DNA of 46,384 bases from Acidobacteriota bacterium (GTDB lineage: Bacteria; Acidobacteriota; Blastocatellia; Pyrinomonadales; Pyrinomonadaceae). The notes below the pieces were generated by a model. That model searched no databases. It was not told the DNA's origin and worked only from the letters and a program-made list of their open reading frames with translations. The first letter of the stretch is position 1. Each line of letters begins with the position of its first letter. The stretch covers positions 1 to 46,384 of the forward strand of contig QHXN01000096.1 of assembly GCA_003222975.1 (NCBI GenBank). Reading direction: 5' to 3'. The position numbers and the translations under genes are program-made. Below are positions 1 through 8,000 of this stretch, piece after piece.

Positions 1-228
1 CCGCATCCATGTGTAACAGGTGTTGCGCACGATGCCGAGCAGCCAGGGGCGACCGTCCATGCCTTGATGAAAGCCGCCGAAGTAACGGAAGGCGCGCAAG
101 ACGGCCTCCTGCACCACGTCATCGGCGTCCGTCTCGTCGCGCGTCAGCCAGCGCGCCAGGTTATAGGCGGCGTCCAGGTGCGGTAAGACTGCTTCTTCAA
201 AACTGGCGAGCTTGTTTTGTGCTTGCAA
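1..228 (-). CDS. ECF RNA polymerase sigma factor, N-terminal part (cut by window edge)
   Basis: Reading the minus strand gives 76 codons of sigma-70 region 2. The core is recognisable from the helix ending LARWLTRDETDADDVVQEA, followed by LRAFRYFGGF and RPWLLGIVRNTCYTW, the usual -10 recognition and core-binding segment of ECF factors. The 3' end (region 4 and any anti-sigma gene) lies outside the window to the left. The start is taken as TTG at 228, because GGAAGG sits 5 bases upstream; no ATG is available in frame nearby and a GTG lies further up at 267. The gene is divergent from the cupredoxin gene, so the 167-base gap probably holds promoters for both. Identity as an ECF factor is secure; its stimulus is unknown. 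Confidence 0.85.
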   Translation of the reverse strand, partial: MQAQNKLASFEEAVLPHLDAAYNLARWLTRDETDADDVVQEAVLRAFRYFGGFHQGMDGRPWLLGIVRNTCYTWMR

Positions 229-395
229 TCCTGCCTTCCGCTTTTTCCGACAGCTACTTCCGTACACCAATACTACCCATTCAGCGCCACTTTTATTCCC
301 GTCCTTATGAAATAACTTGCCGGGAATATATGTCACACGAACGCGGTATATAAAGCAAAGCCGTTACGCCAATTTGCGAAGAGCGGGGGAGGAAG

Positions 396-881
396 ATGAA
401 AAGTAGATTAGCTGGAAAATTGCCACTCATCCTGGCGATGAGTCTGCTCGGCCTATTAGCCGCGGCGTGTGATCAAGCTACGAGCGGGTCGGGTTACGGC
501 GGCGAGGGCGCGAACGCGCGAGCCGGTGCGACTCCGGGCGTCGCGCCGAGCGTGGGTGGCAGCGCGGCAGTCAAACCGACTCCACGGGCCGGCGCTACTG
601 CTCCGGCGAGCGCCGAAGCGAATCAAAAAGCGGACAAGAATCAGGTCGTCATCGAAAACTTCTCCTTCAAACCGGCGACGCTGAACGTCAAGGTCGGGGC
701 CAGTGTGACTTGGGTCAACCGCGACGATGTGCCGCACACGGCGAACGACACGGAGAACCGCTTCAAGTCGGGCACGCTGGATACGGACGGGGAGTTCTCT
801 TTCACCTTCAAGTCGCCGGGCACGTACAACTACTTCTGCGCCCTGCACCCGAAGATGACCGGCCAGATCGTCGTGAAGTGA
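396..881 (+). CDS. Cupredoxin-domain lipoprotein (plastocyanin/azurin-like)
   Basis: A 161-residue exported copper protein. Residues 1-25 form a lipoprotein signal ending LLAAAC, so the mature protein should be lipid-anchored at Cys25. A low-complexity A/G/P/T linker runs to about residue 75. The C-terminal part is a single cupredoxin domain with a complete type-1 copper site: His114 (VPHTAND), then Cys148, His151 and Met154 in FCALHPKM. That ligand set points to electron transfer rather than copper storage. A strong GGAGG lies just before the ATG. The metallophosphoesterase gene follows after 36 bases, so the two are probably co-transcribed. The divergent ECF sigma factor is a plausible but unproven regulator. 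The physiological partner cannot be read from sequence. Confidence 0.9.
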   Translation: MKSRLAGKLPLILAMSLLGLLAAACDQATSGSGYGGEGANARAGATPGVAPSVGGSAAVKPTPRAGATAPASAEANQKADKNQVVIENFSFKPATLNVKVGASVTWVNRDDVPHTANDTENRFKSGTLDTDGEFSFTFKSPGTYNYFCALHPKMTGQIVVK

Positions 882-917
882 AACGTCAAATTAATCTCGA
901 AGAGGAGGCATGAGCGG

Positions 918-1892
918 ATGTCAGATTCAAAGGTGGACAAACAGCGAGTCGAAGGTATCGAGCGGCGCAGGTTCCTCAAGTGCATGGCCTGGGCCGGCGC
1001 GGGCGTGGTCTGGGTAATGAACGCGGGCGTGCTCACGTCCTGCAACCTCGTGCCGGGCGGCAAGGGGAGCGGCAAGGGCTTGTTCTCGTTCTTGCAGGTG
1101 AGCGACAGTCACATCGGCTTCAACAAGGACCCGAACCACGACGCGACGCAGACCTTCCAGGAGGCGATCAGCCGCATCAACGCGATGGAGGATCAACCCG
1201 CATTCCTCATTCACACCGGCGACATCACGCAGCTCTCCAAGCCTGAAGAGTTCGACACGGCGCAACAGGTGCTTAAAGGCGCGAAGGTCAAGCAGGTGTT
1301 CTACACGCCGGGCGAGCACGACGTGTTCACGGACGAAGGGAAGAGCTACCTGGAGCGGTTCGGCAAAGGGACCCAAGGGCAAGGCTGGCAGAGTTTCGAT
1401 TATCAGGGCGTGCACTTCGTCGGGTTAGTCAACGTCTTGAACCTCAAGCAGGGGAGCGGGACGGGCTTGGGCGGCAGCGGCTTCGGCCAGTTGGGACAGG
1501 AGCAACTGGGGTGGTTGGAGAAGGATGTCAAAGGACTGTCGAACAGCATGCCCGTCGTCGTCTTCACGCACATCCCTTTGTGGACGATCTACCCGGACTG
1601 GGGCTGGGGCACAGACGACGGCGCGCAGGCGCTCTCCCTCCTGAAGAGGTTCGGCTCGGTCACGGTCTTAAACGGCCACATCCACCAGATCATGCAGAAG
1701 GTCGAGGGCAACATCACCTTCCACACGGCGCGCTCGACCGCCTTCCCGCAGCCCGCGCCGGGCACCGCGCCCGCGCCCGGCCCCATGAAAGATGTTCCCG
1801 CGGAGAAGCTGCGCGGCATGCTCGGCCTGACGAGCGTGAGCCTGGTATCGAACGACGGCCCGCTGGCCGTCTTAGATTCAACGCTGGCTTAG
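918..1892 (+). CDS. Tat-exported calcineurin-like metallophosphoesterase
   Basis: A 324-residue phosphoesterase. The N-terminus carries a twin-arginine motif (RRRFLK, residues 16-21) followed by a hydrophobic stretch and a Cys, so a folded, metal-loaded enzyme is probably sent across the membrane. The metal-binding motifs appear in order: DSH at 63-65 (DxH), HTGDIT (GD), GEHD (a variant of GNHD), a downstream THIP histidine motif, and LNGHIHQ (GHxH). This is the dinuclear-metal site of the calcineurin-like superfamily. The substrate cannot be predicted; purple-acid-phosphatase-like and cyclic-nucleotide phosphodiesterase roles both fit. The start at 918 has GAGGAGG 9 bases upstream. An earlier ATG at 910 is out of frame. 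It follows the cupredoxin gene closely. Confidence 0.85.
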   Translation: MSDSKVDKQRVEGIERRRFLKCMAWAGAGVVWVMNAGVLTSCNLVPGGKGSGKGLFSFLQVSDSHIGFNKDPNHDATQTFQEAISRINAMEDQPAFLIHTGDITQLSKPEEFDTAQQVLKGAKVKQVFYTPGEHDVFTDEGKSYLERFGKGTQGQGWQSFDYQGVHFVGLVNVLNLKQGSGTGLGGSGFGQLGQEQLGWLEKDVKGLSNSMPVVVFTHIPLWTIYPDWGWGTDDGAQALSLLKRFGSVTVLNGHIHQIMQKVEGNITFHTARSTAFPQPAPGTAPAPGPMKDVPAEKLRGMLGLTSVSLVSNDGPLAVLDSTLA

Positions 1893-2115
1893 CTCGTTCT
1901 ACTCTCCCTTGGCGATATTGAATCAAGAATTATTCGGCTCCAGCTACTTTGCACAAACGGTCGCCAATACACTCACTTGCATGGAGGACAGTGTTGGCGT
2001 AAAAGGCGTCTCTAAACATCGGCGATGGCATGCTCGCCAGACTGCTCATCATCATGGCCCTGTAGGGTTACCCGGAGACTCCGATTCTTGCCGGAAAGAA
2101 ATGCGCCCCGCCTTT

Positions 2116-2144
2116 TTGACAATTATCTATAACTAGAGTATCTT
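2116..2144 (+). promoter_or_regulatory. Sigma-70 type promoter of the marR-pirin operon
   Basis: A perfect -35 box TTGACA (2116-2121) is followed after 17 bases by TATCTT (2139-2144), which matches four of six -10 positions. The -10 box lies inside the 28-bp palindrome, the geometry expected for repression by steric block. The preceding stretch 1893-2115 holds nothing I recognise. Confidence 0.6.
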
Positions 2145-2161
2145 GATATCAAGATACTCTA
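2134..2161 (+). promoter_or_regulatory. Perfect 28-bp palindrome, probable MarR operator
   Basis: The half-site TAGAGTATCTTGAT is followed by its exact reverse complement with no spacer, giving a perfect 28-bp dyad that ends 15 bases before the marR start codon. The ATCTTGATATCAAGAT core resembles operators of MarR/MhqR-type regulators, which bind AT-rich palindromes of this size. It overlaps the -10 box, so MarR probably represses its own operon. The dyad is seen directly; the regulator assignment is inferred from adjacency and family knowledge. Confidence 0.7.
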
Positions 2162-2176
2162 TCTAAACAATGAAGC

Positions 2177-2665
2177 ATGATGACCATAAACAAGGCTGAA
2201 TCGTTGAGCGGCGGGAGCGGCGTGCACGTCTGGCTGGTGCTGTGGAAGGCGGCGCAGGCGGTCGAGGCATACGCTAAAAGGAGCATCGCTGATTCGGAGT
2301 TGTGTGGCAGCGACTTCGCCGTGCTTGAGGCGTTGCTGCATAAGGGTGCGCTGCCCGTCAACGAGATCGGCAGAAAAGTTCTGCTAACGAGCGGTTCGAT
2401 CACCGTCGCTGTTGATCGGCTCCAAGGTAAAGGACTGGTCGAGCGCCGCGCTCACGCGGACGACCGTCGGGCGAGAATCGTCCACCTGACCAGAGAAGGC
2501 AGAAAGCTCATCACGCGCGTCTACGCCGAACATGCCGCCGACATGGAGCGTCTCGCTTCCGAGTTGTCGGCTGCGGAGCGCGCGACGCTCATCCGCCTGC
2601 TGAAGAAGATCGGCTTCAAGGCGGCTGCAACGTCGAAACCGGAGGCGGAAGATCACGCCTCGTGA
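2177..2665 (+). CDS. MarR family transcriptional regulator
   Basis: A 162-residue winged-helix repressor. The core runs from FAVLEALLHKG through NEIGRKVLLTSGSITVAVD (recognition helix) to the wing LVERRAHADDRRARIVHLT, which contains the conserved DxR motif. A helical C-terminus (residues about 110-150) would form the dimer interface. It is the first gene of a plus-strand operon with pirin, a small helical protein and an FMN reductase, and its operator candidate sits immediately upstream. MarR proteins with quinone or oxidoreductase neighbours commonly sense electrophiles or oxidants, but I see no obviously conserved sensing cysteine: Cys39 is the only Cys near the N-terminal helices. There is no strong Shine-Dalgarno; ATG 2177 is followed at once by a second ATG. 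Confidence 0.9.
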   Translation: MMTINKAESLSGGSGVHVWLVLWKAAQAVEAYAKRSIADSELCGSDFAVLEALLHKGALPVNEIGRKVLLTSGSITVAVDRLQGKGLVERRAHADDRRARIVHLTREGRKLITRVYAEHAADMERLASELSAAERATLIRLLKKIGFKAAATSKPEAEDHAS

Positions 2666-2700
2666 ATGGTCGAGGAAGGTTTTATAAGGGGGAGTGAAAG

Positions 2701-3621
2701 ATGGAGGCGACTAAATTATCGAGAGAGGAAAAAGAGAGCTACGCGGCGGGGCGCACGGTGGCTGGCATTGTCAATAGCATCGAGACGCTGGAAGGCGCAG
2801 GCTTTCTCGTGCGCCGTCCGTTCCCGAAGGCGTCGTTCTCGGAGTTCGACCCGTTCCTGCTGTTGGACGAGATGGGGCCCATGAACGTCGCCCCCGGTGC
2901 AGCTAAAGGCGCGCCGGATCATCCCCATAGGGGATTTGAGACGGTGACGTACATTCTGTCAGGCGAGATGCAGCACAAGGATTCGCAGGGGCACGCGGGC
3001 AAGTTAAGCGCGGGTGACGTGCAGTGGATGACCGCGGGCGCGGGCGTCGTCCATTCGGAGATGCCCTCGGCGGAGTTCCAGCGAACGGGTGGCCGCCTGC
3101 ACGGCTTTCAACTGTGGGTGAACCTGCCGCAACAGAAGAAGATGATGCAGCCGCGCTATCAGGAGATACCATCGGCGAGCATCCCCGTAGCGCGGACTGA
3201 CGACGGGTTGGTAAGTGTGCGCGTGATCGCGGGCGAATCTCTCGGCGCGCGTGCCGTGATCGAGACGGTGACTCCGATCATGTACTTACACTTCACGCTC
3301 CAGCCAGGCGGTCGCGTGTCGCAGCCCGTGCCGCAAGGGTACAACGCCTTCGCCTACGTCGTGGACGGCGAGGGGCTGTTCGGCGCTGAGGGAGAGCGCG
3401 CCGGAGACGGGCAGATGGTGATGTTCGTGGCTGATGGCGATGAGGTGATGATAGCGAATCCGGCGGACGCGGGCGCACCGCTCGAAGTATTACTGATTGC
3501 TGGTGTGCCGCTCAATGAGCCGGTCGTGCGCTACGGCCCGTTCGTGATGAATACGGAGGCGGAGATTTACCAAGCCGTCGAAGACTATAGGAGCGGGCGC
3601 ATGGGCGCGATTAACTTCTGA
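2701..3621 (+). CDS. Pirin family protein (cupin; possible quercetinase-like enzyme)
   Basis: A 306-residue bicupin of normal pirin length. The N-terminal cupin has the family metal site: His74 and His76 in HPHRGFE, and His118 and Glu120 in VVHSEMP. The FDPFLLLDEMGP segment (about 49-60) is also typical of pirins. The C-terminal cupin (about 180-290) lacks the histidine set, as in other pirins. Bacterial pirins have been reported with quercetin 2,3-dioxygenase activity or as redox-responsive regulators; sequence alone does not choose between these. It lies 35 bases after marR, with a purine-rich GGGGGAG upstream of the ATG, so it is the second gene of the MarR operon. Confidence 0.9.
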   Translation: MEATKLSREEKESYAAGRTVAGIVNSIETLEGAGFLVRRPFPKASFSEFDPFLLLDEMGPMNVAPGAAKGAPDHPHRGFETVTYILSGEMQHKDSQGHAGKLSAGDVQWMTAGAGVVHSEMPSAEFQRTGGRLHGFQLWVNLPQQKKMMQPRYQEIPSASIPVARTDDGLVSVRVIAGESLGARAVIETVTPIMYLHFTLQPGGRVSQPVPQGYNAFAYVVDGEGLFGAEGERAGDGQMVMFVADGDEVMIANPADAGAPLEVLLIAGVPLNEPVVRYGPFVMNTEAEIYQAVEDYRSGRMGAINF

Positions 3622-3717
3622 GGATTGGACGAGCTATAGGACGTAGAGCATGTGGAAAAAGACAGCGCGCTTCGGCGTCTTTCAGCTCTACTGCGGTGAG
3701 CGGAGGAAAGCTTGGCG

Positions 3718-4140
3718 ATGGCTAAGACGAGCGAGAGTTTGATTTCGGCGGAGTCGCGCGAGCGGCTTCGCGAAGTTAGTAGCGCGTTGCTGCGACTTCA
3801 CAAGGCACTGCTCGACGACGAGCGCGCACAGTTCGAGCGTGTGCGCGGGCGTATCGAATCGAGCGGCGAGTTTTTGCAACTCGTGCTGCACGACGAGTGG
3901 TTCGCTTACTTGCGCCCGCTCTCCGCCCTCGTGGTGCAGATTGACGAGCTGCTCGACGCGGAGGAAGCGACTAAGGAAGAAGCCGACGCGCTCGTCGCCC
4001 AAGCGCGTGCGATGCTCAAGCCGTCGGAGACGGGCAGCGAGTTTGAGCGAAGATACTACGCGGCCATCCAGCGCGACCCGGAGGTGATATTCGCGCAGCG
4101 CGAAGTGCTGCAACTCTTAAAGGGAGGAATTTATGCTTAG
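3718..4140 (+). CDS. Small all-helical protein of unknown function
   Basis: About 140 residues with no motif I can name. It is rich in Glu, Arg, Leu and Ala with regular amphipathic patterning, for example RERLREVSSALLRLHKALLDD and EEATKEEADALVAQARAML, so it is probably a helical bundle. There is no signal peptide, membrane helix or cysteine, and it is likely cytosolic. GGAGG at 3702-3706 could serve the ATG at 3718 or a TTG at 3712 that adds two residues. Its stop codon overlaps the start of the FMN reductase gene by 8 bases, which suggests translational coupling and a shared role in the MarR operon. Function unknown. Confidence 0.75.
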   Translation: MAKTSESLISAESRERLREVSSALLRLHKALLDDERAQFERVRGRIESSGEFLQLVLHDEWFAYLRPLSALVVQIDELLDAEEATKEEADALVAQARAMLKPSETGSEFERRYYAAIQRDPEVIFAQREVLQLLKGGIYA

Positions 4141-4690
4141 AATTGCCATCATCATCGGAAGCACGCGGCCCGGCCGCAACGGCGAATCGGTCGCCCGTTG
4201 GGTTTACGAGATCGCGCAACAGCGCAGCGACGCCGAGTTCGAACTCATCGACATCAAAGACTTCAACCTGCCGCTCCTCGACGAACCCGTACCGCCTTCG
4301 CTGGGGCAGTACACGAAGGAGCACACCAAGGCTTGGGCGGCGAAGATAGATTCATTCGACGCTTATGTCTTCGTGACGCCGGAGTACAACCACGGGACAT
4401 CCGCCGCGCTCAAGAACGCCATTGATTTCCTCTACCAGGAGTGGACGAACAAGGCTGCGGGGTTCGTCGGCTACGGCAGTGCGCTGGGGGCACGCGCCGT
4501 AGAGAATCTGCGGCTGGTGATGGGCGAGCTACAGGTCGCCGACGTGCGCGCTCAAGTCGGGCTTTCACTCTTCACGGACTTCGAGAACTTCAGCGTCTTC
4601 AGGCCGGCTCCCCAGCAAGAGCAGTCGGTCAACGCCATGTTTGACCAGGTCATCGCCTGGGGCGGCGCATTGAAGACCCTGCGGAAGTAA
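4133..4690 (+). CDS. NADPH-dependent FMN reductase family protein (quinone/azo reductase-like)
   Basis: A 185-residue flavodoxin-fold oxidoreductase. The FMN phosphate loop is GSTRPGRNGE near the N-terminus, and PEYNHGTSAALKNAID is the second conserved flavin-contacting segment of the NADPH_dep_FMN_red family. Members reduce quinones, azo dyes, chromate or free FMN with NAD(P)H. Placement at the end of a MarR-pirin operon supports two-electron reduction of quinones or other electrophiles as a protective role; the actual substrate is unknown. The start ATG follows AAAGGGAGG by 6-7 bases and overlaps the upstream stop codon. No clear intrinsic terminator follows. Confidence 0.9.
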   Translation: MLRIAIIIGSTRPGRNGESVARWVYEIAQQRSDAEFELIDIKDFNLPLLDEPVPPSLGQYTKEHTKAWAAKIDSFDAYVFVTPEYNHGTSAALKNAIDFLYQEWTNKAAGFVGYGSALGARAVENLRLVMGELQVADVRAQVGLSLFTDFENFSVFRPAPQQEQSVNAMFDQVIAWGGALKTLRK

Positions 4691-4782
4691 GTGCTGTTTG
4701 TGCTAATGATCTCTCCTGACAGTAACAGCGGCTCTACCAGGCGGACATTTTCCCCGCGCCGCTCCGTTCAGAAATAATAGTG

Positions 4783-4812
4783 TTGACAATCCGCCCTCTC
4801 TTTAGCTATAAG
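4783..4812 (+). promoter_or_regulatory. Strong sigma-70 promoter for the carbohydrate receptor gene
   Basis: A consensus TTGACA (4783-4788) is separated by 18 bases from TATAAG (4807-4812), five of six -10 matches. It is among the best-looking promoters in the window and lies about 250 bases before the receptor start codon. The region 4691-4782 just upstream holds nothing recognisable. Confidence 0.75.
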
Positions 4813-4823
4813 CCTGTCAAGTT

Positions 4824-4843
4824 AAACGTTTGCGTAAGCGTTT
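4824..4843 (+). promoter_or_regulatory. LacI-family operator
   Basis: A 20-bp imperfect palindrome with a central CG: left half AAACGTTTG, right half TAAGCGTTT, whose reverse complement AAACGCTTA matches 7 of 9 bases. The odd spacing around a central CG and the A/T-rich ends are typical of LacI/GalR-family operators. It begins 11 bases after the -10 box, so bound protein would overlap or roadblock the transcription start. The only LacI-family gene in the window is at 12639, which makes it the obvious candidate regulator. Confidence 0.65.
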
Positions 4844-5060
4844 TCTCGCGGCAGTTGGGTGGCATCTCTTTTTTACAGGCGCGGTTGTTTCGCTCAGCCG
4901 GCGGGCATGAAAATTTGCCGCGGGCCGGGTGGCGGCTTCGTCTTCGGGCCGGTTTTAATCCGGCGGAGAGGCACGCGTTGATGTCTCTCTCCGGTCGGCT
5001 TGGGGGCGCATGATCCAACAGGTGTCAGGTACTTGGTTTCGGTTGAGGGAAGGGGAGTCT
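4844..5060 (+). other. Long structured 5' leader of the TonB receptor mRNA
   Basis: About 215 bases lie between the operator and the receptor start codon. Several GC-rich dyads are visible: GGCGGGCA pairing with TGCCGC near 4900-4922, a short CCGG/CCGG stem around TTTTAAT near 4949-4963, and a longer imperfect stem near 4961-4999 (CCGGCGGAGAGGCA against TGTCTCTCTCCGGTCGG). I do not recognise a known riboswitch class. It may regulate mRNA stability or translation, or may simply contain degenerate repeats. Confidence 0.35.
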
Positions 5061-8000
5061 ATGAGATCGCACAAGCTTTTCGCAGCAGCGCTGCTGGCCT
5101 TGCTTCTGGCCCTGGCCGCCGCGCCCGTCCTCGCGCAGAGCGACCGCGGGACGATCACCGGCACGGTCACCGACCCGAACGGGGGCGTCGTCCCCAACGC
5201 GAAGGTCACCGCCACGAGCCTCGACACGGGCGAGTTGCGCGAGGTGACCACGAGCGGCGAGGGCAGCTACACGCTGCCGGAGCTGAAGGCTGGGCGGTAC
5301 AAGATCACCGTCGAGGCCCAGGGGTTCAAGTCGGCCACGGTTGACAACTACAAGGTCTCCGTCCAGGTGACGCACAGCCTCGACTTGAAGCTCGAAGTCG
5401 GCACGGTCACGGACGTGGTCACCGTCACGAGCGACCAGACCGCCGCCATCCAGACCGACACGCCCGTGCGCCAGACCAACGTCACTGAGCGGCAGGTCAA
5501 AGAGTTGCCGCTGGAGGTCTCGTCCGAGTTCTCCGGGCGCACGCCGCTTTCGTTCATCTTCCTCGACAGCAACGTGACGGCGGCGACGGGGAACGGGACT
5601 AATGCCTCGAACTTCAGGGTCAACGGCGGCCAGGGCCTCGGCACGGAGATTCTCATTGACGGGGCCACGACGCGCCGCTCGCAGAACGGCTCGTTCTTCT
5701 CCGAGGTCGCGCCGGGGCCGAACGCCTACCAGGAGTTCACCATCTCGACCTCGAACTACTCGGCGGAGTTCGGGCAGTCTTCGGGCGGCGTCGTCAACTT
5801 CACGCTGAAGTCGGGCGGCAACCAGTTCCACGGCGAGGTCTATGACCTCTTCCGCAACGAGGCGCTGAACGCCAACGGCTTCGTCAACAATTTGAACGGG
5901 CAGAGGCAGGCGCGCGATCACGAGAATGATTACGGCGGCAACATCGGCGGGCCGATCTACCTGCCGCGCTTCGGCGAGGGCGGCAAGTCTTACCGGAGTT
6001 TCAAGAACAAGGCGTTCTTCTTCTTCAACATGGAGAGCTACCGCTTCTCGCAGGGCGAGAACGCGCTGATCTCCGTCCCGACGGCGAAGATGAGGACGGG
6101 CGACTTCTCGGAGCTTCTCACAGACCCCGACCTCATCCGGCGCAACGGCGGCCCGATCCAGCTCTTCAGCCCGATTGCCGGCTTCGACGCCCGCGGCAAC
6201 GTCATCCTCGCGCCGCCCGGAACGCGCGTCGCCATCCCCGGCAACCGCATTGACCTCTTCCGCCTGCCCACGGGCCAGTCCATCATTGACCCCGTCGGGC
6301 AGAACATCATCGGGTTCTTCCCCGCGCCCAACCGCCCCGGAGTCTTCCACAACTACCAGGCCTCGACGACGACCCCGACGACGATGAACAACCCGACCTT
6401 CAAGATAGACGCCGCGCTCTCGGAGAGGCAGCGTCTGAGCTTCAGCTTCGCCTACCGCAACAACACGCGCATCGCGGGCGGCGCGCCGCGCTTCCCCGAC
6501 CCGTTCATCGCCTTCGGCAGGTGGCAGCAGTTCTTCAAGTCCGACTTCTACCGCGTCCAGGACGACTACACCTTCGGGCCGCGCCTCCTGAATCACTTCA
6601 ACCTCGGCTTCAACCGCTACGACGTTGCCAACCACAACACGACCGAGGGCTTCAGCTCGCAATCTTTGGGCTTCCCCGCGGGCGCGACGCAGAACAAGGC
6701 GTTCCCCGAAATTGACTTCCCCGGCTACGGCGACCCCGCCGACCCGAACGGCAACGTCCGCGCCTACCAAGGCATCGGCTCGACCTTCTTCAGCGACCAC
6801 CTGCGAGACAACGGCTGGGACATCTCCGACTTCATGACCTACGTGCGCGGGCGGCACACGATGAAGTTCGGCGCGGACGTGCGCCTCCAGCAGTTCAACG
6901 TGCAGCAGTTGCTCTCGCCCGGCGGTTGGATCAACTTCCGCGCGCCGCAGACGAGCAACTGCAACTGCGACGCCGAGGGCTTCCCCATCGCCAGCCTGCT
7001 CACCGGCGCGACCGAGTTCTCCTTCAACGCGCAGCAGAACTTCAACCCCGCCTGGCGGCAGTTCACGCACTCCTACTTCTTCCAGGACGACATCAAGGTC
7101 ACGCAGCGCCTGACGGTCAACGCGGGCCTGCGCTACGACCTGCCGGGCCTGCGCACCGAGGCGCACGGGGCCTTCCGCGGCTTCGACCCGACGGTGCCGA
7201 ACCCCGCGGTGGGAGGCCGCCCCGGCGCCATCGTCACCGCCGGGGGCCTGGGCGGCATCACGGCGCAGTTCAAGACGCTGACCCGCCCCGACCGCACAAA
7301 CTGGGGGCCGCGCCTCGGCTTCGCCTACTCGCTCAATAACAAGACGGTCGTGCGCGGCGGAGCCGGCCTCTACTACTCGCCGATCATCTACGGCGTCAAC
7401 GGCTCGAACACGCTCACCGAAGGGACGGTCGGCTTCAACTCGCCCTTCCAGGCCAACTGCAACGGCGCGGGATGCACCGCCAACGAGCGCGCCGACCTCT
7501 TCCTGCGCAGTTTCAAACAGGTGGAGCCGGTCAACCCGACGGGGCAGTTCATCGGCAACGACATTGACTTCTTCGACACCAACTTCCGCACGGGCCGAAC
7601 CTTCCAGTACGGCGTGGACGTGCAGCGCCAACTGCCCTTCAAGTTCGTCGCGACCCTGAGCTACACGGGCCACCGTGCCTCGCGCCTGCGCTCGAACTTC
7701 AGCCGCATTAACGCCATCCCGCTCAACGCGCTGCGCCTCGGCGCGCCGCTCCTGAACAAGAACCTCAACGACGTGACGGCAGCCGAGCGCGCCTACGCCG
7801 CCAGCGTCGGCGTCACGATCCCGGCCAGCTCCAACGCCGTCTTCCCCGGCTTCAACAACAACGTCGGCCAGGCGCTGAAGCCTTTCCCGCAGTACGGCTT
7901 CATCACCGACCAGTTGGAGAGCCAGGGCCGGAGCTGGTACGACGCCGGGACGGCCAAGATCGAGCGCCGCTACTCGAACGGCATCCAGTTCGGCGCGTCC

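Noticed and set aside
1909..2136. Open frame of about 75 codons before the MarR operon
   Set aside because: No Shine-Dalgarno, no recognisable motif, and it runs through the promoter and into the operator.
4691..4782. Intrinsic terminator after the FMN reductase gene
   Set aside because: The only stem found (AGCGGC/GCCGCT) has a long loop and no T-run.
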